Source of the DNA: Anaerolineae bacterium
GTDB taxonomy: Bacteria; Chloroflexota; Anaerolineae; 4572-78; J111
Assembly (NCBI GenBank): GCA_020433835.1
Contig: JAGRBY010000508.1
Coordinates: 1-5,375, forward strand
DNA length: 5,375 nt
Direction of reading: 5' to 3'
Shown here: piece after piece, positions 1 through 5,362 of the stretch
How positions within the stretch are numbered: the first letter of the stretch is position 1
How the letters are laid out: every line of letters begins with the position of its first letter
Program-made: the position numbers and the translations under genes
Notes under the pieces: model-generated
Databases searched by the model: none
What the model was told of the DNA's origin: nothing
The model's input: the letters and a program-made list of their open reading frames with translations, nothing else

Positions 1-1
1 T

Positions 2-178
2 TCCTGCGGCCACTGTGTCCGTACCATTGAAAACGAAGTAAGTGATCTGGAAGGCGTTAAAGTCGTTTCCGCTTCTCAAGACACAAAGATGGTCACAGTG
101 GAGTGGGAAGAGCCGGCCCAAAGTTGGGAAGGCATCAAAGCCCTGTTGGAAGAAATCAATTATCCGCCGGAAAATTAG
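2..178 (+). CDS. HMA-domain copper chaperone-like protein, 3' part only
   Basis: Reading from base 2 gives 58 residues ending at TAG 176-178; the 5' end lies outside the window. The fragment opens with S-C-G-H-C-V-R-T-I-E, the metal-binding CxxC loop and first helix of a heavy-metal-associated domain, usually preceded by a short beta strand. The rest (V-K-V-V-S-A-S and M-V-T-V-E-W strands, then a helix with A-L-L-E-E-I-N-Y) follows the babbab order of the fold and ends soon after, so this is a CopZ/MerP-like stand-alone domain or the end of a longer protein. Members of this family carry Cu(I) in the cytoplasm and hand it to P1B ATPases, which agrees with the copA gene about 550 bases downstream on the same strand. 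The metal could be other than copper. Both cysteines use TGC/TGT. Confidence 0.85.
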   Translation, partial: SCGHCVRTIENEVSDLEGVKVVSASQDTKMVTVEWEEPAQSWEGIKALLEEINYPPEN

Positions 179-184
179 GTGACA

Positions 185-237
185 TCTACCGATGACCGGC
201 TGTCGAACACCTGTGTAGACGGCTGGTCATCGGTAGA
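185..237 (+). terminator. 20-bp stem hairpin, possible terminator or attenuator
   Basis: Arms 185-204 and 218-237 pair along 20 positions, 13 of them uninterrupted Watson-Crick at the base, the remainder including G-T pairs. The 13-base loop can pair further (ACAC 207-210 with GTGT 213-216). It begins seven bases after the HMA stop codon, as expected of a transcription terminator, but the downstream sequence (CCCTAACCAATTTTA) has only a short T run. The next gene starts 14 bases after the stem with no room for a promoter in between, so read-through, attenuation or RNA processing is as likely as full termination. Confidence 0.55.
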
Positions 238-251
238 CCCTAACCAATTTT

Positions 252-635
252 ATGCATGGATTAAAACGAACGGTATGGGCGGTGATTGTGTTAAGCATCA
301 TCGCCTTTTTGGTAAGCTGCGGTACGGCAGGCCCTGCCCCTTTGGCAGCCCAAGATGAACCAACGCTGGTCTACATCTACACCGAAGGTTGACCCCCTTG
401 AGCGGAGATGAAGCCCATCGTGGATGGGTTAGAGCAAACGTACGGCGAGCAGTTGGTTTTCAAACGCATCAACGCAATTGAAGGCAATGGTCCGGCTATC
501 ATGCGCGATTATCGTATTCCCGGCCATCCTACGACACTGATTTTTGACAGCGAGGGGCAAGAGGTTCAACGCTTCATCGGGCCGCAGCCGGTTGAGGCGA
601 TAGAGGATATCATTTTGACGATTGTAAAAGAGTAA
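252..635 (+). CDS. Thioredoxin-like lipoprotein, predicted UxxU selenoprotein
   Basis: Reading from ATG 252 gives a 127-residue protein if TGA codons 390-392 and 399-401 are decoded as selenocysteine. Residues 5-22 are a hydrophobic signal segment after K5-R6, ending in lipobox L-V-S-C with C23 as the predicted lipidation site, so the mature protein should be anchored outside the cytoplasmic membrane. After a short linker comes strand L-V-Y-I-Y-T-E-G, then residues 47-50 read U-P-P-U, exactly where thioredoxins carry CxxC, followed by helix A-E-M-K-P-I-V-D-G-L. Y-R-I-P-G-H-P-T-T-L-I-F supplies the conserved cis-proline (P93) and its strand. The protein is probably a redox enzyme or thiol/copper-site reductase in the envelope; the substrate is unknown. 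ATG 252 is the first start after an in-frame TAG at 234, although no Shine-Dalgarno is evident. A pseudogene with two nonsense mutations is the alternative, but both stops would have had to hit precisely the two catalytic cysteines while the rest stayed open. Without recoding, only a 46-residue leader and a 75-residue fragment from ATG 408 could be made. Confidence 0.75.
390..401 (+). other. Paired in-frame TGA codons (predicted Sec-x-x-Sec active site)
   Basis: TGA at 390-392 and TGA at 399-401 are separated by two proline codons (CCC, CCT) and lie in the same frame as both the signal peptide upstream and the thioredoxin fold downstream. A single base change separates TGA from TGC or TGT, and the flanking residues (T-E-G before, A-E-M after) match the surroundings of a CxxC motif. 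All 13 cysteine codons visible in the other genes and the lipobox are TGC or TGT, so TGA is not a general cysteine codon here. Confidence 0.75.
412..430 (+). promoter_or_regulatory. Candidate bacterial SECIS hairpin
   Basis: Bases 412-419 pair with 423-430: six perfect pairs (CCCATC with GATGGG), one G-T wobble and an outer A-T, closing a three-base GTG loop at 420-422. Bacterial SECIS elements are small hairpins within the coding region just after the UGA, with a G among the first two loop bases at about 16-37 bases from the UGA. G420 is 18 bases past the second TGA and 27 bases past the first, so one hairpin could serve both. The ten-base gap from the second TGA to the stem is close to the spacing in Escherichia coli formate dehydrogenase mRNA. 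This is a fit to known rules, not proof of SelB binding. Confidence 0.6.
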
Positions 636-638
636 CGG

Positions 639-714
639 GTAATTGGTAAATAGTAAATAGTAAATGGTAATTGATGATTGTCTAAAAAATCTCCAATTAC
701 AAATTACCAATTAC
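639..714 (+). repeat. Inverted arrays of a 7-bp repeat
   Basis: Five tandem heptamers of form GTAAWTR occupy 639-673 (GTAATTG, GTAAATA, GTAAATA, GTAAATG, GTAATTG). After a 20-base spacer, three heptamers in the opposite orientation occupy 694-714 (CAATTAC, AAATTAC, CAATTAC). The outer copies can pair (639-649 with 704-714) as can the inner ones (667-673 with 694-700), giving a long weak AT-rich hairpin immediately before the copA ribosome binding site. The layout resembles the heptanucleotide short tandem repeats described in cyanobacteria; the same architecture recurs twice more in this window. Confidence 0.85.
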
Positions 715-720
715 TTCTTT

Positions 721-726
721 AAGGAG
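721..726 (+). promoter_or_regulatory. Strong Shine-Dalgarno of copA
   Basis: AAGGAG lies eight bases before ATG 735, with TAAGGAGAT as the wider match to the 16S rRNA 3' end. It fixes the start of the copper ATPase and contrasts with the weak or absent ribosome binding sites of the other genes here. Confidence 0.85.
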
Positions 727-734
727 ATGTCACG

Positions 735-3263
735 ATGGCACAAAATAAAAAAATTACGATGCCTGTTTTGGGCATGACCTGTGCCAACTGTGTCGCAGCG
801 GTTGAAAGAAACGTAAAGAAAGTTGAAGGCGTCGACGATGCAGCGGTCAATTTTAGCACCGAGAAAGTCTCGGTCAACTACGATCCGGCCAAAGCGACGC
901 CGCAAGTCATTATCGACCGTATTGCCCGCGCCGGGTATGAAGTGCCGGTCGCCAGTATCGAACTGCCGATTACCGGGATGACCTGCGCCAACTGCGTCAA
1001 CACAGTCGAGAGAACGCTCAACAAAAAAGTACCGGGTATTCTGGAAGCGAATGTTAACTTCGCCACCGAAAAAGCCACGGTCAAATATATTCCCGGCACA
1101 GTGACTCGTGCCGATATGGTCGCCGCTGTTGAAAGAGCAGGCTACGGTGTGGTCGCCGCCGACTCCGATGAGGCGCTGGTCGATGCCGAAAAAGAGGCCC
1201 GTGAACGAGAAATTCGCGACCAGACGCGTAAATTGTGGGTTGGCGTTATCTTTACCCTGCCCCTATTTCTGATAAGTATGGCTCGCGATTTTGGGTTAAT
1301 AGGCCACTGGGCGCACGCGAGTTGGGTCAATGTTCTCTTCCTGGCGCTGGCGACGCCGGTTCAATTTTACACCGGCTGGGATTATTACGTCGGTGCCTAC
1401 AAAAGCCTGCGCAATAAATCGGCCAATATGGATGTGCTGGTGGCGCTGGGTTCATCGGTGGCCTACGGCTACTCGATTATCGTGACGGCCGGTCTGCTGG
1501 GCGGGCATGTCTATTTCGAAACCTCAGCAGCGATTATCACGCTGATCAAAGTCGGCAAGCTGCTGGAAGTTCAGGCTAAAGGCAAAACCAGCGAGGCCAT
1601 CAAAGCGTTGATGGGCCTGCAAGCCAAAACCGCACGCATCGTGCGCAACGGCACGGAAGTCGATATTCCGGTCGATCAGGTTGAGGTTGGCGATACGGTT
1701 GTCATCCGACCCGGTGAGAAAGTACCGGTCGATGGCACGGTGGTTAACGGTTTCTCTTCGGTGGATGAGTCGCTGCTGACGGGCGAAAGTTTGCCGGTCG
1801 ACAAGAAAGTCGGCGATGAGGTCATCGGCGCGACGCTTAACAAACAAGGTTTGCTTAAAATCGAAGCCACCAAAGTTGGACGCGACACTGCTCTGGCCCA
1901 AATTGTGCGCCTGGTTGAAGAAGCCCAAGGTTCCAAAGCGCCGATTCAAGCCCTGGCCGATAAAGTCGCGGCCATTTTTGTCCCGGCGGTAATTAGTATT
2001 GCTGCCCTTACCTTCATCGCCTGGTTAGTTGGCGACGCAGGTTTTACTCCGGCTCTGGTGCGGCTGGTAGCTGTCCTGGTTATCGCCTGCCCGTGTGCTC
2101 TCGGTCTGGCGACACCGACCGCGATTGTGGTCGGTATGGGTAAAGGGGCAGGGCAAGGCATTCTGTTCAAAAACAGCACCTCCTTAGAACGTGCGCATGC
2201 TCTCCAAGCCATTGTTCTGGACAAAACCGGAACGATTACCAAAGGGCAACCGGCAGTGACAGACATCGTACTCAGTGAGAATTTAGAATTGAGAATGAAG
2301 AATGTAGAAACGGTGGGGCAAAATGCAGCTTCTAATTCCCAATCTCCAGTCTCGAATCTCCAATCTCGAATCTCCACTACAGACATCCTTCGGCTGGCCG
2401 CATCCGTCGAGCGCGGCTCAGAGCATCCGCTGGGTGAGGCCGTGGTTCGAGCCGCGCAGACCGAAGGGGTGAATTTAAGCGAACCGGCCCACTTCGAGGC
2501 CATTGCCGGTCACGGTGTGGCGGCTGAGGTAGAGGGTTATCGCATCTTATTGGGCAACCAACGCTTGATGGAGCGCGAGGGTGTCGATTTAAATGGTCTT
2601 GGTCCCAAAGTTGAGCAGTTACAGAATGAAGCCAAAACCGCTATGTGGGTGGCTATCGACGGCCAGGCCGGCGCTGTCATCGGTATTGCCGATACCATCA
2701 AAGATGGGTCGAAAGAAGCCATTGCCAAGCTCAAAAAAATGGGCTTGCAAGTGGTGATGATGACCGGTGACAATCGGGCTACGGCTGAGGCTATTGCCGC
2801 CGAGGTTGGCGTTGATCGGGTACTGGCCGAAGTGTTACCGGGCGATAAAGCAGCCAACGTCGCCCAACTGCAAAAAGAAGGGTTGACCGTCGCGATGGTC
2901 GGCGACGGTATCAACGATGCCCCGGCACTGGCTCAGGCCGATGTCGGCATCGCCATTGGAACAGGGGCCGATGTAGCGATGGAAGCCGCCGGCATCACCT
3001 TAATTAGCGGCGACCTACAGGGCGTGCCGAAAGCCATCGGACTAAGCCACGCCACGATGCGCACAATTAAGCAGAATCTATTCTGGGCCTTTGCCTATAA
3101 TGTTGTGCTTATTCCGGTAGCCGCAGGTGTATTAGCCTTCTTCCCCGGTTTACCCATCTACCTACGCGAGCTGCACCCCATCGCCGCTGCATTCGCGATG
3201 GCTTTTAGTTCGGTGACGGTGGTTAGTAACAGTCTGCGCTTACGCAGTGCAAGAATTGAGTAA
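735..3263 (+). CDS. copA: Cu(I)-exporting P1B-type ATPase, CopA family
   Basis: This 842-residue protein is a membrane pump that drives Cu(I) out of the cytoplasm by ATP hydrolysis. Two N-terminal HMA domains each carry G-M-T-C-A-N-C (C16/C19 and C84/C87). Membrane helices follow from about residue 170. The actuator domain has T-G-E-S at 349-352. The intramembrane metal site is C-P-C at 452-454, the phosphorylated aspartate is D496 in D-K-T-G-T, the nucleotide-domain S-E-H-P motif has H564-P565, and the hinge motif G-D-G-I-N-D is at 723-728. The last two helices carry Y788-N789 and M-A-F-S-S at 822-826, the signature of the Cu(I)/Ag(I) subgroup. Residues 514-549, between D-K-T-G-T and S-E-H-P, form an extra polar segment encoded by heptamer repeats, and make the protein somewhat longer than typical two-HMA relatives. 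All catalytic motifs are intact, so it should be functional. ATG 735 has an excellent ribosome binding site. The upstream HMA protein is its likely copper donor; Ag(I) could also be carried. Confidence 0.95.
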   Translation: MAQNKKITMPVLGMTCANCVAAVERNVKKVEGVDDAAVNFSTEKVSVNYDPAKATPQVIIDRIARAGYEVPVASIELPITGMTCANCVNTVERTLNKKVPGILEANVNFATEKATVKYIPGTVTRADMVAAVERAGYGVVAADSDEALVDAEKEAREREIRDQTRKLWVGVIFTLPLFLISMARDFGLIGHWAHASWVNVLFLALATPVQFYTGWDYYVGAYKSLRNKSANMDVLVALGSSVAYGYSIIVTAGLLGGHVYFETSAAIITLIKVGKLLEVQAKGKTSEAIKALMGLQAKTARIVRNGTEVDIPVDQVEVGDTVVIRPGEKVPVDGTVVNGFSSVDESLLTGESLPVDKKVGDEVIGATLNKQGLLKIEATKVGRDTALAQIVRLVEEAQGSKAPIQALADKVAAIFVPAVISIAALTFIAWLVGDAGFTPALVRLVAVLVIACPCALGLATPTAIVVGMGKGAGQGILFKNSTSLERAHALQAIVLDKTGTITKGQPAVTDIVLSENLELRMKNVETVGQNAASNSQSPVSNLQSRISTTDILRLAASVERGSEHPLGEAVVRAAQTEGVNLSEPAHFEAIAGHGVAAEVEGYRILLGNQRLMEREGVDLNGLGPKVEQLQNEAKTAMWVAIDGQAGAVIGIADTIKDGSKEAIAKLKKMGLQVVMMTGDNRATAEAIAAEVGVDRVLAEVLPGDKAANVAQLQKEGLTVAMVGDGINDAPALAQADVGIAIGTGADVAMEAAGITLISGDLQGVPKAIGLSHATMRTIKQNLFWAFAYNVVLIPVAAGVLAFFPGLPIYLRELHPIAAAFAMAFSSVTVVSNSLRLRSARIE
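2274..2381 (+). repeat. In-frame heptamer-repeat insert within copA
   Basis: About 108 bases (36 codons) interrupt the copA nucleotide-binding region. Bases 2278-2305 hold four tandem heptamers of form AGAATKN (AGAATTT, AGAATTG, AGAATGA, AGAATGT) and a decayed fifth at 2306-2312. After a 21-base spacer, 2341-2375 holds five tandem heptamers (AATCTCC, AGTCTCG, AATCTCC, AATCTCG, AATCTCC), with a degenerate sixth at 2334-2340. Read on the minus strand the second array is GAGATTG-like, loosely resembling the first, so the element has the same array-spacer-inverted-array plan as the intergenic ones. The encoded peptide is polar, rich in N, S and Q, and unlike the surrounding conserved sequence. 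Insert boundaries are estimated from family alignment by eye. Confidence 0.8.
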
Positions 3264-3270
3264 ACACACG

Positions 3271-3319
3271 GTAATTGGTAGATGGTAATTGGAAACTATA
3301 TAACCAATTGCCATTTACT
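3271..3319 (+). repeat. Inverted heptamer repeats after copA, terminator-like
   Basis: Three heptamers GTAATTG, GTAGATG, GTAATTG (3271-3291) are followed by a 13-base spacer and two inverted copies (CAATTGC, CATTTAC, 3305-3318). Bases 3277-3292 and 3304-3319 can form a 16-bp stem with a few G-T pairs and an 11-base loop, beginning 13 bases after the copA stop codon. The stem is AT-rich and followed by GACGGTTTTAG, so it could serve as a weak terminator or 3'-end stabiliser, though its sequence marks it as a copy of the dispersed repeat upstream of copA. Confidence 0.75.
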
Positions 3320-3337
3320 GACGGTTTTAGTCGAGAT

Positions 3338-3432
3338 GAGGAGCGAAGCATCCTCAGATGCGGAGCAGCAGGGCAAACCCGCTTCGCATCTGAGGCCTGT
3401 CCTAGCACAGTCGAAGGGATGCTTCGCTCCTC
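3338..3432 (+). repeat. Compound inverted repeat, 95-base cruciform-like element
   Basis: Outer arms 3338-3353 and 3417-3432 are perfect 16-bp complements (GAGGAGCGAAGCATCC and its reverse complement). An inner perfect 11-bp pair, 3352-3362 with 3385-3395, is directly contiguous on the left, and a small GGG-CAAA-CCC hairpin with a few flanking pairs (3367-3383) caps it. The right side is interrupted at 3396-3416 by a stretch containing CCTGTCCTAGCACAGTCGAAGG. It resembles intergenic repeat families of the form CCTGTCCTGAGC-n-AGTCGAAGG that I recall from several bacterial genomes; that resemblance is from memory. No protein-coding signal is convincing here. It may act as a bidirectional terminator, an RNA element or a non-autonomous mobile repeat. 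Confidence 0.75.
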
Positions 3433-3497
3433 GCTCAAACGAATGGTATAAAGGAAAAAACTTGTCCCAAACTATTCTCTTGACCACTAATGTGTGA

Positions 3498-3890
3498 TTG
3501 ATCTTATCGATCATTGTCGCGATTGGAGTGGTGTATGTACTCCGCTCGCAAATTAAAGATGGACTGCGTTCGTTACAATATGGCGTTATTGGTCTGGTTA
3601 CCTTCACCGCATTTGTCCACCTTATTTCGGGAGCCAATGATTATATTTTGTTTCTCAACGGGATGGGCTACATGGCTTTATTATTAGTCCTCTACTTTGT
3701 ACCGTTGGCAGAGCTAGCGCGATACCGGCCCTGGCTTTATGGGGCGCTTATCGCCTATACAGTCGTTACAATAGTTCTCTACTTTGAGGTTCACCCCTGG
3801 GGATTGCAAGTCAGATCACTGGATATGTTAGGTTGGGTAACAAAAGGGGTCGAGGTAATTTTGATTGGCGCACTGCTGTTAGATTTATAG
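3498..3890 (+). CDS. Uncharacterised small multi-pass membrane protein
   Basis: The 130-residue product is strongly hydrophobic, with likely membrane segments at about residues 1-15, 28-44, 50-70, 79-97 and 108-129. Basic residues at R16-R24 and R75-R77 suggest those loops face the cytoplasm, and Y-F-E-V-H-P-W-G at 95-102 would lie on the other side. I do not recognise a named family and see no catalytic or metal-binding motif; it has no cysteine. The start is TTG 3498, directly after an in-frame TGA at 3495-3497, so no longer form exists in this frame under the standard code; a later start at GTG 3528 or 3531 would lose the first membrane segment. No Shine-Dalgarno sits at normal distance (AAAGGA is about 40 bases upstream). 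It follows copA after a repeat-rich gap, so shared function with copper export is only a possibility. Confidence 0.8.
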   Translation: MILSIIVAIGVVYVLRSQIKDGLRSLQYGVIGLVTFTAFVHLISGANDYILFLNGMGYMALLLVLYFVPLAELARYRPWLYGALIAYTVVTIVLYFEVHPWGLQVRSLDMLGWVTKGVEVILIGALLLDL

Positions 3891-4081
3891 CAAAGTCGGC
3901 AACTTCAGTCGAATTTATCGGAACAGTCAAGATAGAATAGACCTGGTAGGTTTTCGACACCCAACCTTTTGTTAAATAGCAATAATTACCCATTCAAAAG
4001 TCACCTTTCTTGACCGCCATCAGCCAAAGCCTGTCATGTCTCTGAGCTAAAACAAAATTTCTTTATTTTCGTTAAATATTT
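3891..4081 (+). other. AT-rich intergenic stretch before the lacI-type promoter
   Basis: The gap between the membrane protein and the LacI gene is 317 bases. In this first part I find no open reading frame, RNA gene or strong repeat. A weak 5-bp stem (AGGTT 3948-3952 with AACCT 3963-3967) followed by TTTGTT could be a poor terminator of the upstream gene. ACCTGGTAGGTTTTCGA at 3941-3957 looks like one arm of a degraded inverted repeat. The last part, 4050-4081, is AT-rich and could act as an upstream promoter element. Confidence 0.5.
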
Positions 4082-4110
4082 TTGACATTTCACCTCAACC
4101 GTGATATTCT
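4082..4110 (+). promoter_or_regulatory. Sigma70-like promoter of the LacI gene
   Basis: A perfect -35 hexamer TTGACA (4082-4087) is followed after 17 bases by TATTCT (4105-4110), four of six matching TATAAT. The expected transcription start is near 4117, leaving a 5' leader of about 90 bases before ATG 4208. AT-rich sequence precedes the -35 box. Confidence 0.75.
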
Positions 4111-4118
4111 CCTGCTGC

Positions 4119-4142
4119 GTAACCGCTTACGTAACCGCTTAC
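4119..4142 (+). promoter_or_regulatory. Tandem LacI-family operator
   Basis: GTAACCGCTTAC occurs twice back to back (4119-4130 and 4131-4142), exactly identical. Each copy is a near-palindrome with a central CG and GTAA/TTAC ends, and fits the inner 12 positions of the LacI-family cre pattern GWAANCGNTNWC. The pair begins about two bases after the predicted transcription start, so bound repressor should block the promoter. The gene directly downstream encodes a LacI-family protein, which makes autorepression the simplest reading. Confidence 0.75.
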
Positions 4143-4207
4143 TCCAAATTTTCAACCTATTTAGACTAAGCTAACTACTGTGCCAACCACAAAGATGTGA
4201 TTGACTT

Positions 4208-5290
4208 ATGAGCCGAGTAAACATCAAGGATGTTGCCGAACGGGCCGGTGTCTCTACGGCTACCGTTTCGCATGTACTCAATGAAACACGTTATGTGCGC
4301 GAAGAAACGCGCCAGCGGGTGCTGCTTGCTGTGCAAGAGCTTAACTATCATCCTAGCTCTATAGCCCGAGGCTTAGCCACCAACTCTACTCAAACCATCG
4401 GGTTGGTTGTTTCTGATATTACCAACCCCTTTTTCACGGCTATGGCTAAAGCCATTGAGGATGTGGTTACTAACCATCACGGTTACTACACCATTTTCTG
4501 CAACACGGATGAAGATCCTGAGCGCGAAGAAGAGTATCTTCGTCTTCTGCAAGCCCGGCAAATTGACGGGTTGATCATTACCCCCACCGGCGTTCACTCG
4601 GAACGTCTCATCCAGATGAATAACCTTGGCATTCCGATTTTACTGCTTGATCGCTCGGCCCCTGAGGTTAACGCCCCCTTGTTAGAGGTTGATAATGAGG
4701 ATGGGGCGTACCAGGCCACCCGCTATCTGATCGAGCTAGGCCATCGCCGGATTGCCGTTCTCACCGGCAAAAAAACGATTTCCACGCTTTATAAACGCCT
4801 AAAAGGGTATAAACGCGCTCTGAATGAGGCCGATATTCCTTTTGATGAAACACTCATTATGCGAGCCGACCCTAAATTTTACGGCATTACACCGCAGCCT
4901 GATGGAACTATTTTGTACCCACTGGTCGATGAGCAAATTGCCTCCAGCCCCTGTGCTGCGCTTCGAGACGTCTTCAACTCGCCCGATCCGCCAACCGCCA
5001 TATTTGTTACCAACAATCAAATGACCCTAAGAGCACTTTATGCTTTGAAAGAAGTCGGGTTACGCTGCCCGAATGATGTTTCGGTCATAAGCTTTGACGA
5101 TCACGATTGGGCACCGTTATTTTCGCCGCCACTTACGGTCATTCGCCAGCCGACTCATCAGTTGGGGCAAACTGCTGCACAAGTACTTATGCAGCTTATT
5201 CATAAAGAAACGGTTGATGAAATACCGCGAATGCCTGTCGAATTAATTGTTCGCGAGTCTTGTCGCCCTGTTACGCCAACGGTTCATTAA
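4208..5290 (+). CDS. LacI/PurR-family transcriptional repressor
   Basis: This 360-residue protein should bind DNA as a dimer and release or gain affinity on binding a small ligand, commonly a sugar or nucleobase. Residues 5-25 (N-I-K-D-V-A-E-R-A-G-V-S-T-A-T-V-S-H-V-L-N) are the helix-turn-helix, very like that of PurR, followed by T-R-Y-V-R-E-E-T-R. The hinge helix is S50-S-I-A-R-G-L56, with L56 as the minor-groove lever. From residue 63 (T-I-G-L-V-V-S-D-I-T-N-P-F-F) runs a periplasmic-binding-protein-like ligand domain, ending with D-V-S-V-I-S-F-D-D and L-T-V-I-R-Q-P. The stretch between residues 218 and 260 appears some 15-20 residues longer than the PurR equivalent. The ligand cannot be told from sequence. 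ATG 4208 is the start that places the helix-turn-helix at the usual position; the ribosome binding site is weak. The promoter and tandem operator upstream suggest self-regulation. Confidence 0.93.
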   Translation: MSRVNIKDVAERAGVSTATVSHVLNETRYVREETRQRVLLAVQELNYHPSSIARGLATNSTQTIGLVVSDITNPFFTAMAKAIEDVVTNHHGYYTIFCNTDEDPEREEEYLRLLQARQIDGLIITPTGVHSERLIQMNNLGIPILLLDRSAPEVNAPLLEVDNEDGAYQATRYLIELGHRRIAVLTGKKTISTLYKRLKGYKRALNEADIPFDETLIMRADPKFYGITPQPDGTILYPLVDEQIASSPCAALRDVFNSPDPPTAIFVTNNQMTLRALYALKEVGLRCPNDVSVISFDDHDWAPLFSPPLTVIRQPTHQLGQTAAQVLMQLIHKETVDEIPRMPVELIVRESCRPVTPTVH

Positions 5291-5318
5291 TGAAAATGAG
5301 TTCCTGTAACTCACTTCA
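5291..5318 (+). terminator. Small hairpin after the LacI gene
   Basis: TGAGTT (5297-5302) and AACTCA (5308-5313) pair perfectly around a five-base loop, and TGAA (5291-5294) with TTCA (5315-5318) extends the stem past a small internal loop. It starts right after the stop codon but lacks a T tract, so it may be a weak terminator, an mRNA 3' stabiliser, or chance. Confidence 0.35.
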
Positions 5319-5362
5319 TCAAACATATTACTAACTTTATAGTACAAAGGAAAAACTATCTC

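Noticed and set aside
390..401. General reassignment of TGA to Cys, Trp or Gly
   Set aside because: Copper ATPase, LacI repressor and HMA fragment encode these residues with standard codons and contain no internal TGA.
408..635. A stand-alone 75-residue gene starting at ATG 408
   Set aside because: It would be a thioredoxin fold lacking its first strand and redox motif, with GGAG directly abutting the ATG. The same frame continues upstream through two TGAs into a well-formed lipoprotein signal, so it is the tail of the larger gene.
252..635. Pseudogene with two nonsense mutations
   Set aside because: Random decay would be unlikely to place both stops, and only those, on the two catalytic positions of CxxC. 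There is no frameshift, and a SECIS-like hairpin lies at the right distance. Not fully excluded without the rest of the genome.
639..714. CRISPR array
   Set aside because: The units are 7 bp in direct tandem with no unique spacers between them, which does not fit CRISPR repeats.
1946..2503. 185-codon open frame on the minus strand within copA
   Set aside because: It is a shadow of the intact copA coding sequence, low in recognisable features and rich in Ser/Thr/Ala as expected of an antisense frame. The same applies to the other minus-strand frames in copA and the LacI gene.
3447..3452. TATAAA as a -10 box for the membrane protein gene
   Set aside because: No -35-like hexamer lies 16-18 bases upstream; that position falls in the arm of the large hairpin.
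3282..3497. Open frame of 71 codons upstream of the membrane protein, possibly fused to it by Sec read-through of TGA 3495
   Set aside because: It runs through two inverted repeat elements, has no recognisable protein features or start signal, and the TGA is not in a redox-motif context.
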